Shown in pieces: positions 7,563-16,707 of a stretch of DNA of 64,000 bases. Position 1 is the stretch's first letter, and each line of letters starts with the position of its first letter. Made by a program: the position numbers and the translations under genes. Under the pieces are notes generated by a model. The model searched no databases, was not told the origin of the DNA, and saw only the letters and a list, made by a program, of their open reading frames with translations. This DNA comes from Nocardioides rotundus (lineage in GTDB: Bacteria; Actinomycetota; Actinomycetes; Propionibacteriales; Nocardioidaceae), in NCBI RefSeq assembly GCF_019931675.1, contig NZ_CP082922.1:2805001-2869000 (forward strand), in the 5' to 3' direction.

Positions 7563-9146
7563 TCAGTCCCGGTGGCGCCGACGCAATCCGAAGGTGAGCC
7601 CGTCGACGAGCGCACCCCAGGACGCCTCGATCACGTTCGCGCCGACGCCGACGGTCACCCAGGAGGTCTCCCCGTCCGCGGTCTCGATCAGCACCCGGGT
7701 GATCGCGTCCGTGCCGTGTCCCTGGTCCAGGATCCGCACCTTGTAGTCGATCAGCTCGAACTTCGCCACCTCGGGGTAGGCCTGGATGATCGCCTCGCGC
7801 AGCGCCGCGTCGAGCGCGTTGACCGGGCCGTTGCCCTCGCCGGTGACGACGTACCGCACCCCGGCAGCCCGCAGCTTGACCGTCGCCTCGGAGACCGCCT
7901 CCTCCCCCGGCCTGGTCTCAGTGATGACCCGCCAGGACTCCACGTCGAAGTACGACGGCCGCGATCCCTCGACCTCCTCGGTCAGCAGCAGCTCGAAGGA
8001 CGCGTCGGCCGCCTCGAAGGTGAAGCCGCGCGACTCCAGCGCCTTGACCCGGTCGGTGATCCGGGTGACCAGCTCCTTGTCGCCGCCGAGGTCGTAGCCG
8101 AGCTCGCGGCCCTTGAGCTCGATCGAGGCCCGGCCGGCCATGTCGGAGACCAGCAGCCGCATGTCGTTGCCGACCCCGGCGGGGTCCATGTGCTGGTAGA
8201 GGTTCGGGTCCACCTTGATCGCGCTCGCGTGCAGGCCGGCCTTGTGCGCGAACGCGCTGGTCCCGACATAGGGCTGTCGCGACGCGGGTGGGAAGTTGGT
8301 GACGTCCGCGACCGCGTGCGCGATCCGGGTGGCGTCGCCCAGCAGCCCGGGCGGCAGCACCCGCTTGTCCAGCTTGAGCTCGAGGTTGGCGACCACGGAG
8401 ACCAGGTCGGCGTTGCCGGTGCGCTCGCCGTACCCGTTGAGGGTGCCCTGCACGTGCGTGGCGCCCGCGTCCACGGCGGCGAGGGTGTTCGCCACCGCGC
8501 AGCCGGTGTCGTTGTGGCAGTGGATGCCGACCCGGACGCCGGTGGAGTCCTTCACGTCGTGCACGACGTCGGCGACCCAGCCCGGCAGCATGCCGCCGTT
8601 GGTGTCACACAGCGCCACCACCTCGGCGCCGGCGTCGTAGGCGGTGCGCAGCACCTCCAGCGCGTAGTCGCGGTTGTCGCGGTAGCCGTCGAAGAAGTGC
8701 TCGGCGTCGAGGAAGACGATCTGGCCCTCCGCCCGCAGGTGGGAGACGGTGTCCCGGATCATCGCCAGGTTCTCCTCCAGCGTGGTCCGCAGCGCGAGCT
8801 CCACGTGCCGGTCGTGGCTCTTGGCGACCAGCGTCACCACCGAGGCACCGGAGTCGCGCAGGGCCGCCACCAGGGGATCGTCGGCGGCCGCGACGCCCGC
8901 GCGCCGGGTGGCGCCGAACGCGGCGAGCCGGGCGTTGCGCAGGTCCAGCTCGTCGGCGGCCCGGCGGAAGAACTCGGTGTCCTTCGGGTTCGCGCCCGGC
9001 CAGCCGCCCTCGATGTAGCCCACGCCCAGCCCGTCCAGGTGGCGCGCGATGCTCAGCTTGTCGGCCACGGAGAGGTTGAGTCCCTCCTGCTGGGCGCCGT
9101 CGCGCAGGGTGGTGTCGTAGACGTGGAAGCCGCCGTGCAGGTCCAT
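7563..9146 (-). CDS. cimA: (R)-citramalate synthase
   Basis: A 527-residue enzyme that condenses pyruvate and acetyl-CoA to citramalate, the entry to the threonine-independent isoleucine route. The DRE-TIM start [18 protein letters not shown] (near residue 9), the metal-binding HCHNDTG near 210 and the long C-terminal regulatory domain ending with [18 protein letters not shown] fit CimA rather than 2-isopropylmalate synthase, which has another N-terminal region. The ATG at 9146 has a GAGAGAAG Shine-Dalgarno sequence. An attenuator with an Ile-rich leader peptide lies directly upstream, matching a role in isoleucine supply. Confidence 0.9.
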   Translation of the reverse strand: MDLHGGFHVYDTTLRDGAQQEGLNLSVADKLSIARHLDGLGVGYIEGGWPGANPKDTEFFRRAADELDLRNARLAAFGATRRAGVAAADDPLVAALRDSGASVVTLVAKSHDRHVELALRTTLEENLAMIRDTVSHLRAEGQIVFLDAEHFFDGYRDNRDYALEVLRTAYDAGAEVVALCDTNGGMLPGWVADVVHDVKDSTGVRVGIHCHNDTGCAVANTLAAVDAGATHVQGTLNGYGERTGNADLVSVVANLELKLDKRVLPPGLLGDATRIAHAVADVTNFPPASRQPYVGTSAFAHKAGLHASAIKVDPNLYQHMDPAGVGNDMRLLVSDMAGRASIELKGRELGYDLGGDKELVTRITDRVKALESRGFTFEAADASFELLLTEEVEGSRPSYFDVESWRVITETRPGEEAVSEATVKLRAAGVRYVVTGEGNGPVNALDAALREAIIQAYPEVAKFELIDYKVRILDQGHGTDAITRVLIETADGETSWVTVGVGANVIEASWGALVDGLTFGLRRRHRD

Positions 9147-9182
9147 CGGTCTTCTCTCTGGTGGGGGTCGAACGGTCCGGGC

Positions 9183-9240
9183 AAAGAAAAAACCTCCCGT
9201 GGGGACGAGAGGTCGGCGCATCGGGGAGGTCCCGATGCGC
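9183..9240 (-). promoter_or_regulatory. Attenuator of cimA: two alternative hairpins and an intrinsic terminator
   Basis: In minus-strand order, a perfect 10-bp hairpin (arms 9240-9231 and 9225-9216) begins at the leader stop codon. It is followed by a 9-bp hairpin (9213-9205 with 9200-9192, loop CCCC, one G-U pair) and then six U residues, a textbook Rho-independent terminator. The loop region of the first hairpin contains ACCTCCC, an exact complement of GGGAGGT in the 3' arm of the terminator, so an alternative pairing could disable termination. This is what ribosome-mediated attenuation needs. Confidence 0.85.
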
Positions 9241-9278
9241 TAGGCAATGATGATCACGCGCGAACGCATGCCACCCAT
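9240..9278 (-). CDS. Leader peptide of cimA, MRSRVIIIA
   Basis: A short frame encodes MGGMRSRVIIIA, or MRSRVIIIA if the second ATG at 9269 is used. It has a valine codon and three consecutive isoleucine codons just before the stop, which is embedded in the first attenuator hairpin. Ribosomes stalling at the Ile codons when charged tRNA-Ile is scarce would change the fold downstream and allow cimA transcription. The peptide itself is unlikely to have another function. Which ATG is used is undecided; neither has a clear Shine-Dalgarno sequence. Confidence 0.8.
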   Translation of the reverse strand: MGGMRSRVIIIA

Positions 9279-9313
9279 GGTGCCATGCCCGCCCGGATGG
9301 TGGAACAGGCGTC

Positions 9314-10906
9314 TCAGGGGGAGAGCCAGCCGAAGGGTCCGTGGGCGAACGGCGCCCAGTCCGGCCCGGCCTGCGCGAAGGAGCCGACGAAGCCGGCGGC
9401 GACCAGGACGGCGACGAGGCTGAAGACCCAGACCAGCGGCCGTCGAGCCAGGGGGTGCACCACCCGGCGCAGCGGGCCGCGGACCCGGTGCCCGCCCGGG
9501 CCCAGCCCCAGCGAGCCGGCGAAGAGCACCCCGACGACCCCCATCACGGTCGGAGTGGTGGCCGCGGTGGCGTAGGAGAGCAGGCCCCCGGCGAACCCCA
9601 CCCCCAGACTCCACAGCCCGAGGCCGATCGTGCCCGGAACGGACTGCATGAGGTGCCAGGGCGTGGCGAACAGCGTCTGGAGGTGGTCATACCACTTCCG
9701 CCCGCGCAGCAGCCGCCGGTTCCCGGCCGCGCTGCCCGCCAGCGAACCGCTGCGCAGCAGCCAGGCGGCGATCAGCAGCGTGACGCCGGCGAGGACGGGG
9801 TACGCCGCCACCGCGGCACCCGCGGCCAGGGTCAGCCCGCCGAAGAGCCAGCTGCGTCGCAGCCGCTCCCACGTCGTCACGCGCGGCGGCGCGGTCGGCC
9901 CGACCCATCCGCCCTGGACCGGCGGTGGGACGACCCCGGTGACCGGGCGGGTGCGGAAGGGCTCGGGCTCGTCGACCCGGGTGGGCTCCTCGGGCCGGTA
10001 CCGTGGCGCCGCCTGGAGCGGCATGGTGAACGGCTGCGGATCGGCGAGCCGGACCGGTTCGTCCTCGCCGTCCGCCTCGCGGAAGAACGGGAAGTCCGGC
10101 TCCATGGCCGCGAGCTCCTCGCGCAGCTCGGCCACGGTCGGGCGGCGCTCCGGATCGGGGTCCAGCGCCGCGGCGAGCAGGTCGGCCAGCGGCTCCGGGA
10201 GACCGGAGAGGTCGTGCTCGCCCCGGCGGACCCGGTCCATGATCGCCATGCCCGGCCCGCGACCGAACGGCGGGCGACCGAGACCGGCGTACGCCACGGT
10301 GGCCGCCCAGGAGTGCACGTCGGAGGCGGTGGTGGCGTCGTCGCCGTACAGGATCTCCGGCGCGAGGTAGCCGGGCGTGCCGAGCAGCCAGCCGGTGTGG
10401 GTGAGCTTCGGGTCGTCGGCGACCCGCGCCAGCCCGAAGTCGATGAGGACCGGGTTGCGGCCCTCCATCAGCACGTTGGAGGGCTTGACGTCGCGGTGCA
10501 GGACCCCGCACGCGTGCACGGCCGCCAGCCCCTCGGCGAGCAGTGTCGCCAGGTGGGTCAGCTCCTCCTCGGCGACCGGCCCCTCCTCGGCCACGTGCTC
10601 GTGCAGCGAGAGGCCGGGGACGTAGCGGGTGGCGACGTAGGGGATTGCGCCCCACGGGTCCGCGTCCACGATCTCGGCCACCCGGGGCGAGCGGATCCGG
10701 CTCAGCGAGTTGACCTCCCGGGCCAGGCGGGCCCGGATCTCGTCGTCGCCCACGATGTGCGGCCGGAGCACCTTCAGGGCCACCCGCGGGCCGTCGCCGC
10801 GCCGGGCCAGGTGCACGACGCCCATCCCGCCCTCGCCGATCCGGGTGAGCAGGGTGTAGCCGTCGACGGTCAGGCCCGGAGGTGGCGCCTGAGGGGAAGT
10901 CGTCAC
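9314..10906 (-). CDS. Membrane-anchored Ser/Thr protein kinase (PknB type)
   Basis: A 530-residue Hanks-type kinase. The kinase domain covers about residues 17-275: glycine loop IGEGGMGVV (23-31), ATP-binding Lys45 in ALKVLRP, catalytic HRDVKPSN with Asp139, and DFG with Asp156. A Pro-rich linker with many acidic residues follows to about 355. The C-terminal 170 residues hold four to five hydrophobic segments instead of the single helix and PASTA repeats of PknB, so the kinase is tethered by an unusual multi-pass domain and has no obvious external sensor. The GTG at 10906 lies 6 nt behind a TACCCT box (10918-10913), suggesting a leaderless transcript that starts near the end of nhaA. Confidence 0.9.
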   Translation of the reverse strand: MTTSPQAPPPGLTVDGYTLLTRIGEGGMGVVHLARRGDGPRVALKVLRPHIVGDDEIRARLAREVNSLSRIRSPRVAEIVDADPWGAIPYVATRYVPGLSLHEHVAEEGPVAEEELTHLATLLAEGLAAVHACGVLHRDVKPSNVLMEGRNPVLIDFGLARVADDPKLTHTGWLLGTPGYLAPEILYGDDATTASDVHSWAATVAYAGLGRPPFGRGPGMAIMDRVRRGEHDLSGLPEPLADLLAAALDPDPERRPTVAELREELAAMEPDFPFFREADGEDEPVRLADPQPFTMPLQAAPRYRPEEPTRVDEPEPFRTRPVTGVVPPPVQGGWVGPTAPPRVTTWERLRRSWLFGGLTLAAGAAVAAYPVLAGVTLLIAAWLLRSGSLAGSAAGNRRLLRGRKWYDHLQTLFATPWHLMQSVPGTIGLGLWSLGVGFAGGLLSYATAATTPTVMGVVGVLFAGSLGLGPGGHRVRGPLRRVVHPLARRPLVWVFSLVAVLVAAGFVGSFAQAGPDWAPFAHGPFGWLSP

Positions 10907-10912
10907 CGCACG

Positions 10913-10918
10913 AGGGTA
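10913..10918 (-). promoter_or_regulatory. Leaderless -10 box of the Ser/Thr kinase
   Basis: TACCCT on the minus strand with 6 nt to the GTG at 10906. It lies in the 17-bp gap between nhaA and the kinase gene. Confidence 0.5.
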
Positions 10919-10923
10919 ACGCG

Positions 10924-12783
10924 TCACCTCAGCGGTTCGCCGGACTCCAGCTCGGCGATCAGCGTCTTCGCGTCGTAGGGCCCGACATGGCGGCGGTCGC
11001 CGACGAAGAAGGTCGGCGTGCCGCGCGCGCCGCTCTCCCCTGCGCTCAGCACGTCCCGCTGGACGCGCGCCTCGAGGTCCTCGTCGTCCATGTCGGCGAT
11101 GAACCGCTCGACGTCCAGGTCCAGCTCGACGGCGTAGTCGACCAGGTCGTCGTCCTCGAGGTGGTCCTGGTGGCGGAACAGGTGCTCGTGCATCTCCCAG
11201 TACCTCCCCTGCCGGCCGGCCGCCTCCGCGGCGAGCGCGGCGCGCCAGGCATGCTCGTGCACCTCCAGCGGAAGATGACGTACGACGTAGCGCAGCCGAT
11301 CGCCGAAGTGCCGGCGGATGTCGTCGGCCACGCCGGTCGCGCGCGCACAGAACGGGCACTCGTAGTCGAGGTACTCCACCAGCGTCAGCGGGGCGTCGAT
11401 CTCGCCGCGGATGTGGTCGACGTCCCCCTCGACCGGCTCGCTCAGCACCCGCAGCAGGGCGGCGTCCCGCTGGCCGAGGAAGCGGGCGGCGAAGCGGAAG
11501 ATCGCCCAGCCGAGCAGGCTCGCGAACAGCGCGGAGAGCAGGACGCCCACCCGGGCCTCGTTCTGCAGGCGGCCGGAGTCGAAGGCGAGGGAGACGATCA
11601 GCAGGGAGACGGTGAAGCCGATGCCGGAGAGCGCGCCGCCGGCCATCACGTGACCGAAGCCGACGCCCTGCGGCAGCCTGCCCCAGCCCAGCTTGACGCT
11701 GCCGAAGGCGCCCAGGGTGATGCCGATCGTCTTGCCCAGCACCAGGCCGGCGACGATGCCCCAGGTGAGCCGAGAGGAGAGGGCGTCCTGCAGCACGCCG
11801 TCGCGCAGGTCCACGCCGGCGTTGGCGAGGGCGAAGATCGGCACGATCACGTAGCCGCTCGGCACGTGCAGCGCCTCCTGCAGCCGCTCGTTGACCGAGA
11901 TCGCCCGGGTGAGGCTACGCCGGGCCGAGCGCTGCATGTCCGGCATCGGCGACTGCCGGAACGCGCGGAACCGCAGGGTCGCCTCCTCCACGTCGCTGCG
12001 GCGCGGGTCCAGCGCCGGCACCAGCAGGCCCGACACCATCCCGGCGATCGAGGCGTGCAGGCCCGACTCCACCGTGGCCGCCCAGAGCAGCACGACGACC
12101 AGGACGTACGGCGCGGCCTGCCACACGCAGAACCGGTCGAGCAGGACCAGCGCGACCAGGCAGGCCGCCGCCACCAGCATCGGCACGACCTTGAGGTCCT
12201 CGGAGTAGACCAACCCGATCACCGAGACCGCGACGATGTCGTCGATCACCGTCAGCGTGAGCAGGAAGATCCGCAGCTGGGTGGAGACCCGCGGCCCCAC
12301 CAGGGCCATCACGCCCAGCAGGAAGGCGGTGTCGGTGCCGATCACCGCGCCCCAGCCGTTGGCGGCCTCCCCACGGGAGTTGAGGGAGAGGAAGATCAGC
12401 GCCGGGACGATCATCCCCGTGATCCCGGCGACCAGCGGGATCACGATCCGGCGCCGGTCGGTGAGCTCGCCGATGGCGAACTCGCGTCGCACCTCCAGCC
12501 CGATGACGAAGAAGAACACCACCATCAGGGCGTTGTTGATCCAGTGGCTGAGGTCCATCGACATGGCCCAGCCGCCGACCCGGATCTCGGCGACGGTGTG
12601 CCACAGGTCGAAGTAGCTCTCCGACCACGGCGAGTTCGCCCAGACCAGGGCGACCACCACCGCGACCACCATCAGGGCGGCCGACCCGGACTCGGTGTGC
12701 ATGAAGTGCCGCATCCCCGAGCGCAGCTGTCCCGCCTGCGAGGACGGGCCGGACGTGGTGTCTGTCGCGGTGTCTCCGCTCAT
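10924..12783 (-). CDS. nhaA: Na+/H+ antiporter NhaA fused to a DsbA-like thioredoxin domain
   Basis: A 619-residue fusion. Residues 1 to about 430 are NhaA, with about a dozen membrane helices, the double-Asp region [17 protein letters not shown], and [15 protein letters not shown]. Residues about 440-619 are a DsbA-type thioredoxin fold with the motif C476-P-F-C479 and the cis-Pro segment [12 protein letters not shown]. NhaA alone is about 390 residues in enterobacteria. The antiporter removes Na+ in exchange for protons; the appended domain could carry out thiol-disulfide or peroxide chemistry. Which side of the membrane it faces is not certain. The ATG overlaps the ilvE stop (ATGA), giving an unexpected coupling to amino acid synthesis. 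Confidence 0.92.
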   Translation of the reverse strand: MSGDTATDTTSGPSSQAGQLRSGMRHFMHTESGSAALMVVAVVVALVWANSPWSESYFDLWHTVAEIRVGGWAMSMDLSHWINNALMVVFFFVIGLEVRREFAIGELTDRRRIVIPLVAGITGMIVPALIFLSLNSRGEAANGWGAVIGTDTAFLLGVMALVGPRVSTQLRIFLLTLTVIDDIVAVSVIGLVYSEDLKVVPMLVAAACLVALVLLDRFCVWQAAPYVLVVVLLWAATVESGLHASIAGMVSGLLVPALDPRRSDVEEATLRFRAFRQSPMPDMQRSARRSLTRAISVNERLQEALHVPSGYVIVPIFALANAGVDLRDGVLQDALSSRLTWGIVAGLVLGKTIGITLGAFGSVKLGWGRLPQGVGFGHVMAGGALSGIGFTVSLLIVSLAFDSGRLQNEARVGVLLSALFASLLGWAIFRFAARFLGQRDAALLRVLSEPVEGDVDHIRGEIDAPLTLVEYLDYECPFCARATGVADDIRRHFGDRLRYVVRHLPLEVHEHAWRAALAAEAAGRQGRYWEMHEHLFRHQDHLEDDDLVDYAVELDLDVERFIADMDDEDLEARVQRDVLSAGESGARGTPTFFVGDRRHVGPYDAKTLIAELESGEPLR

Positions 12784-13859
12784 CCGACCCGGTGCATCCA
12801 GCCGAAGGAGTCCTCGGCCCGGCCGTACTGGATGTCCACCAGGCTCTGCCGGATCCTGCCGGTCAGCTCGGTGGAGGCCGGCGCCGGCACGGTGCCCGCG
12901 GCCGACCGGAGCTCACCGACGGGCGTGACCACCGCGGCGGTGCCGCAGGCGAAGATCTCCACGATCTCCCCGGACTCCACGCCGGTGCGCCACTCGTCGA
13001 TGGAGAACCTGCGCTCCTCGACCTGGTGGCCCATCTTGCCGGCCAGCTCGATCACCGAGGCGCGGGTGATGCCCTCGAGGATCGTGCCGGTCGCGGGGGT
13101 GACGATCCGGCCGTCGGCGAAGACGTAGTACATGTTCATGCCGCCGAGCTCCTCGACGTACTTCCCCTCCTGGGAGTCCAGGAAGACCACCTGGTCGCAG
13201 CCGTGGGCCATCGCCTCCTGCTGCGCGACCAGGGAGGAGGCGTAGTTGCCGCCCGTCTTCGCCGCGCCCATGCCGCCGCGACCGGCGCGGGTGTACTCCT
13301 CGGTGAGCCAGAGGCTGACCGGCTTCACGCCGCCCTTGAAGTAGGCGCCGGCCGGCGAGGCGATCACCATGAAGGTCACGTGCTGGGCCGGCCGCACCCC
13401 GAGGAACGCCTCGCTGGCGAACATGAACGGACGGACGTAGAGGCTCTTCTCCCCCGCGTTGTCCGGCACCCAGCGCCGGTCGGTGTCGACCAGCGCGTCG
13501 ACGGCCTGGACGAAGTCCTCGACCGGCAGCTCGGGGAAGGCCAGCCGCTGGGAGGAGCGGATCATCCGCTTCGCGTTCTCCTCGGGCCGGAAGGTCCACA
13601 CCGACCCGTCCTCGTGCCGGTAGGCCTTCATCCCCTCGAAGGTCTCCTGGGCGTAGTGCAGCACCGCGGTCGCCGGGTCCAGCGACAGCGGGCCGTAGGC
13701 CTCGATCCGGGCGTTGTGCCACCCCTGCTCCGGCGTCCACTCCACCAGCAGCATGTGGTCGGTGAAGTGGGTGCCGAAGCCGGGGTTGGCCAGGATCTCC
13801 GCCACCTCGGCGTCGGTGCGGGGGCTCGCGGAGGGGGTGATGGAGATGTCGAGCGTCAT
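12780..13859 (-). CDS. ilvE: Branched-chain amino acid aminotransferase
   Basis: A 359-residue PLP enzyme of fold type IV that makes the last step to Ile, Leu and Val using glutamate. Visible features are [18 protein letters not shown] near residue 91, the PLP-lysine region [14 protein letters not shown] near 200, and the [20 protein letters not shown] segment near 237 that closes the pocket. Its length fits the long-type IlvE of actinobacteria. A TAGGTT box (13871-13866) lies 6 nt before the ATG with no Shine-Dalgarno sequence, so it is probably leaderless. The stop overlaps nhaA. Confidence 0.96.
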   Translation of the reverse strand: MTLDISITPSASPRTDAEVAEILANPGFGTHFTDHMLLVEWTPEQGWHNARIEAYGPLSLDPATAVLHYAQETFEGMKAYRHEDGSVWTFRPEENAKRMIRSSQRLAFPELPVEDFVQAVDALVDTDRRWVPDNAGEKSLYVRPFMFASEAFLGVRPAQHVTFMVIASPAGAYFKGGVKPVSLWLTEEYTRAGRGGMGAAKTGGNYASSLVAQQEAMAHGCDQVVFLDSQEGKYVEELGGMNMYYVFADGRIVTPATGTILEGITRASVIELAGKMGHQVEERRFSIDEWRTGVESGEIVEIFACGTAAVVTPVGELRSAAGTVPAPASTELTGRIRQSLVDIQYGRAEDSFGWMHRVG

Positions 13860-13865
13860 GAGGGC

Positions 13866-13871
13866 AACCTA
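13866..13871 (-). promoter_or_regulatory. Leaderless -10 box of ilvE
   Basis: TAGGTT on the minus strand with 6 nt to the ATG at 13859. ilvE and the overlapped nhaA could share this start. Confidence 0.55.
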
Positions 13872-13900
13872 TCCGGTCCAGCGGGCGTGCAGGGGCGGGG

Positions 13901-14965
13901 TCAGCCGCCTACTCGCGCCGCGATCGCGTCGCCCACCTCGGAGGTACGGCGCTCGCCTCCGGACCGCCGCTCGGCCAGGTCCGCCAGCACCGCGGACTCG
14001 ACAGTCCGCGCGGCCTCGGCGTGGCCGAGGTGGTCCAGCAGCAGGCTCGCGGAGAGGATGGCCGCGGTCGGGTCCGCCTTCTGCTGACCGGCGATGTCGG
14101 GCGCCGAGCCGTGCACCGGCTCGAACATCGAGGGCGCGGTCCGGTCCGGGTTGATGTTGCCGGACGCCGCCAGGCCGATCCCGCCGGTCACGGCCGCGGC
14201 CAGGTCGGTGATGATGTCGCCGAAGAGGTTGTCGGTGACGATCACGTCGAACCGCGACGGGTTCACCGTCATGTGGATCGTGGCGGCGTCGATGTGCATG
14301 TAGTCGGTGGTGACGTCGGGGTACTCCTGGGCCACGGCGTCGAAGACCCGCCACCACAGGGAGCCGGCGTGCACCAGCACGTTGGTCTTGTGGACCAGGG
14401 TGAGGTGCCGGCGGGGTCGCCGCTGGGCGCGCTCGAAGGCGTCGCGCACGACCCGCTCCACGCCGTAGGCGGTGTTGAGGCTGACCTCGGTGGCGACCTC
14501 GGCCGGGGTGTCGGCGCGGAGTCGGCCGCCGTTGCCGGTGTAGGGCCCCTCGGTGCCCTCGCGGGCCACCACGAAGTCCACCTCGCCGGGGTCGGCGAGC
14601 GGGCCGGGCTGGCCGGGGAAGATCCGGCTGGGGCGCAGGTTGACGTAGTGGTCGAACTCGAAGCGCAGCTTGAGCAGCAGTCCCCGCTCGAGGATGCCCG
14701 GGGGCAGGTTCGGGTCGTTGGGCTTGCCGCCGACGGCTCCGAGCAGGATGGCGTCGTGCTCCCGGATCTCGGCGAGCACGGAGTCCGGCAGCACCTCTCC
14801 GGTCGAGAGGTAGCGCTCGGCGCCGAGGTCGTAGGTCGTCTGCTCGATGGCGACCGGCGAGACCGCGGTGAGGACCTTCAAGGCCTCCGCGGTCACCTCC
14901 GGGCCGATCCCGTCGCCGGGAACGACGGCGAGCCTGACGGGGTCCTGCTGCTGCTGAGTCGTCAT
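13901..14965 (-). CDS. leuB: 3-isopropylmalate dehydrogenase
   Basis: A 354-residue NAD-dependent beta-decarboxylating dehydrogenase in leucine synthesis. The N-terminal [19 protein letters not shown], the substrate-loop region [18 protein letters not shown], the metal-binding aspartates in [20 protein letters not shown] and the NAD-binding end [19 protein letters not shown] are all present. The segment NLRPSR with [12 protein letters not shown] is the LeuB form rather than isocitrate or tartrate dehydrogenase. No Shine-Dalgarno sequence precedes the ATG. The upstream 41-codon frame ends 10 nt before it, so coupling or a leaderless start from TAACGT (14978-14973) are both possible. A leader-peptide frame lies about 380 nt upstream. 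Confidence 0.95.
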   Translation of the reverse strand: MTTQQQQDPVRLAVVPGDGIGPEVTAEALKVLTAVSPVAIEQTTYDLGAERYLSTGEVLPDSVLAEIREHDAILLGAVGGKPNDPNLPPGILERGLLLKLRFEFDHYVNLRPSRIFPGQPGPLADPGEVDFVVAREGTEGPYTGNGGRLRADTPAEVATEVSLNTAYGVERVVRDAFERAQRRPRRHLTLVHKTNVLVHAGSLWWRVFDAVAQEYPDVTTDYMHIDAATIHMTVNPSRFDVIVTDNLFGDIITDLAAAVTGGIGLAASGNINPDRTAPSMFEPVHGSAPDIAGQQKADPTAAILSASLLLDHLGHAEAARTVESAVLADLAERRSGGERRTSEVGDAIAARVGG

Positions 14966-14975
14966 GGGCGGAACG

Positions 14976-15101
14976 TTAGTTGTCGTCGGGGCGCGGGCCG
15001 CCGTTGTCCCGCAGGTCGAGTGCCGCCTGGACGGCCTCGTGGCTGTTCGGGCTCTCGGGGTTGGTCCGGTCCGGGCCCCAGTCGGGGTACATGTCGTACA
15101 T
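14976..15101 (-). CDS. Small 41-residue protein before leuB
   Basis: A 42-codon frame with a good Shine-Dalgarno sequence (GAGGAGATCGCG just before ATG 15101) encodes a hydrophilic, acidic protein beginning [19 protein letters not shown] and ending GGPRPDDN. It has no membrane segment, no cysteine and no run of Leu, Ile or Val codons, so it is not a conventional attenuator peptide. It ends 10 nt before the leuB start. I do not recognise a family. Codon third positions are mostly G or C, which supports translation, but the frame is short. Confidence 0.55.
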   Translation of the reverse strand: MYDMYPDWGPDRTNPESPNSHEAVQAALDLRDNGGPRPDDN

Positions 15102-15491
15102 CGCGATCTCCTCGCAGCGGGTCGTGGATGGTGACCCCGAAGCCACTGCTCCCGTGGCGGGAGTGGAGGAACGAGCGACGGACCGGCGGATCACGCGGAT
15201 CCTCGGCTCCCCCGACCAGACGAGTGCGGGTCGCGCGACGACGTCGGGTGGACCCGCCACGGAGGCGGTGGCTTCGGGAGCGAAGGACCGGTGGCGGGAG
15301 AGTCGACCTCGCACGCCGAACACCGCGACGAGGTGGCCCTTCTTCTCAGGCCTCGCCGCGGCGAACGATAAGTACGAACACGCTCCGCATGATGCGACCA
15401 GGCTAGGACGGCCCACGGGCCGCCGTACAGGGGCCGAGACGGATGTGTCGCATGCTGAGACAACCGACCGGTGATGCCAGACTTGGACCCC
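15102..15491. promoter_or_regulatory. 390-bp leader region between leuB block and methyltransferase gene
   Basis: No long gene fits here. The minus strand carries, in transcript order, a TAGCCT box (+ strand 15400-15405), the leader peptide frame at 15390-15346, a large stem made of CCCGCCAC and GTGGCGGG (15298-15291 with 15260-15253) enclosing a smaller CTTCG/CGAAG hairpin, and a second hairpin CTCCCG-CCA-CGGGAG (15163-15149) before the small gene. No T tract is present, so any attenuator would be non-canonical. The plus-strand side holds the promoter region of the methyltransferase gene, with no clear -10 box. Confidence 0.5.
15346..15390 (-). CDS. Probable leader peptide MRSVFVLIVRRGEA upstream of leuB
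   Basis: A 15-codon frame encodes MRSVFVLIVRRGEA. Five of six consecutive codons after Ser specify Val, Leu or Ile (V-F-V-L-I-V, with one Phe). A TAGCCT box lies 9 nt upstream of the ATG. The MR start and basic tail resemble the ilvB leader [13 protein letters not shown] in this window. By analogy it would sense branched-chain aminoacyl-tRNA levels for the leuB transcript. The long distance to leuB and the lack of a U-rich terminator make this less certain than the cimA and ilvB leaders. Confidence 0.6.
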   Translation of the reverse strand: MRSVFVLIVRRGEA

Positions 15492-16058
15492 ATGAGCGCG
15501 AGCCCCGACCTGCCCCCGATCGTGACCCGTGCCTTCGACGTGTCGCGGCAGGCGGGCTATGTCTCCTTCTGCCGCAACGAGACCGGTCGCCTGCTGGCGA
15601 CGCTGGCCGCGACCCGCACCGGGACGCTGGCCGAGTTCGGGACCGGGACCGGGGTCGGCACGGCCTGGCTGCGCTCGGGGAAGACCGGCGAGGCCCGGAT
15701 CCTCACCGCCGAGCGGGAGCCGAAGCTGGCCGCCGCGGCGGCGGCGATCTTCGCCGACGACGAGACGGTCGAGGTGCTGGCGGCCGACTGGTCGACGCTG
15801 CGCGACCGCGGCCCCTACTCCCTGCTCTTCTTGGACTCCGGCGTCCCCTCGGAGGTCACGGTGGACAAGGTGATCGACCTGGTCGAGGACGGCGGCATCG
15901 TGGTGCTCGACGACTTCACCCCGTGCTCGTCCTGGCCGCCGATCAGCTACGGCCGGGTGGACACCCTGCGCGAGTCCTGGCTCTCCGACGACCGGTTCGC
16001 CGCGGCCGAGGTGATGGTGGCCGACGACGCGTCGACCATCATCGCGACGAAGCGCTAG
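15492..16058 (+). CDS. Class I SAM-dependent methyltransferase, O-methyltransferase-like
   Basis: A 188-residue protein with a Rossmann-like methyltransferase fold. Motif I is LAEFGTGTGVGTAWL (near residue 46), the acidic residue after strand 2 is in ILTAEREPK, and the later strand LLFLDSG and IVVLDDFTPC fit the O-methyltransferase/class I layout. The N-terminal lid is short. The substrate is unknown. ATG at 15492 is preferred over in-frame ATGs at 15471 and 15474, which lie in poorer context. Its last 20 bp overlap the convergent YczE gene. Confidence 0.75.
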   Translation: MSASPDLPPIVTRAFDVSRQAGYVSFCRNETGRLLATLAATRTGTLAEFGTGTGVGTAWLRSGKTGEARILTAEREPKLAAAAAAIFADDETVEVLAADWSTLRDRGPYSLLFLDSGVPSEVTVDKVIDLVEDGGIVVLDDFTPCSSWPPISYGRVDTLRESWLSDDRFAAAEVMVADDASTIIATKR

Positions 16059-16707
16059 GCAGGTCGACGGTCCACCACGGCAGGAACGCCTGGGTGAGCG
16101 GGCCGATCGCCAGCGCGTAGAGCACGGTGCCGACGCCGAGCGCACCGCCGAGCAGCAGCCCGACGAGCACGACCGCCACCTCCAGCAGGGTGCGCACCAG
16201 CCGGAGCGAGCGTCCGGTACGGCGGGACAGGCCGGTCATCAGCCCGTCGCGCGGTCCCCGGCCGAGCTGCGCCCCGATGTACATCGCGGTCGCCAGGCCG
16301 TTGACGACCACGCCGGCCAGCAGGACGAGCACCCGCAGCGGCCACCCCTGGACCGGGTCGAGGACGGCCAGGGTGGCGTCCGCGGCGAGCCCGACCACGA
16401 CCGCGTTCGAGATCGTGCCCAGGCCCGGCTTCTCCCGCAGCGGGATCCACAGCACGAGGACGAGGAAGCTGAAGAGGATCACCGCCTGCCCCAGGGTGAT
16501 CGGCACATGCCGGATGAAGCCGGAGTGCAGCACGTCCCAGGGCGCGAGGCCCAGCGTGCTGCGCACCATCAGTGCCAGCGAGCAGCCGTAGAGCACCAGT
16601 CCGAGGTAGAGCTGCGGCAGCCGTCGGGCCAGCCGCCCGGCGCGCAGCTGGGCGATCGGGCCGAGGTCGGCCAACGGGCGGTCGGAGCGGGTCATCGTGC
16701 GAAGCAT
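16039..16707 (-). CDS. YczE-like membrane protein
   Basis: A 222-residue membrane protein with five or so helices. The wording LYGCSLALMVRSTLGLAPWDVLHSGF and the later GQLGRGPRDGLMTGLSRRTG-like segment (here GAQLGRGPRDGLMTGLSRRTG region) identify the YczE/YyaS/YitT group. The biochemical role is unknown; related proteins are thought to be transporters. It is divergent from a MocR regulator, a pairing documented for yczE and yczR in other bacteria. ATG at 16707 or 16695 could be the start; neither has a clear Shine-Dalgarno sequence. Confidence 0.85.
   Translation of the reverse strand: MLRTMTRSDRPLADLGPIAQLRAGRLARRLPQLYLGLVLYGCSLALMVRSTLGLAPWDVLHSGFIRHVPITLGQAVILFSFLVLVLWIPLREKPGLGTISNAVVVGLAADATLAVLDPVQGWPLRVLVLLAGVVVNGLATAMYIGAQLGRGPRDGLMTGLSRRTGRSLRLVRTLLEVAVVLVGLLLGGALGVGTVLYALAIGPLTQAFLPWWTVDLPSASSR

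Noticed and set aside
9240..9614. A 124-codon minus-strand frame ending in the cimA leader
   Set aside because: Its upper part overlaps the kinase gene and has no protein-like composition; only the last codons form the leader peptide.
14980..15474. Plus-strand frame in the leuB upstream gap
   Set aside because: Composition is not protein-like and it runs antisense to the leader peptide and hairpins.
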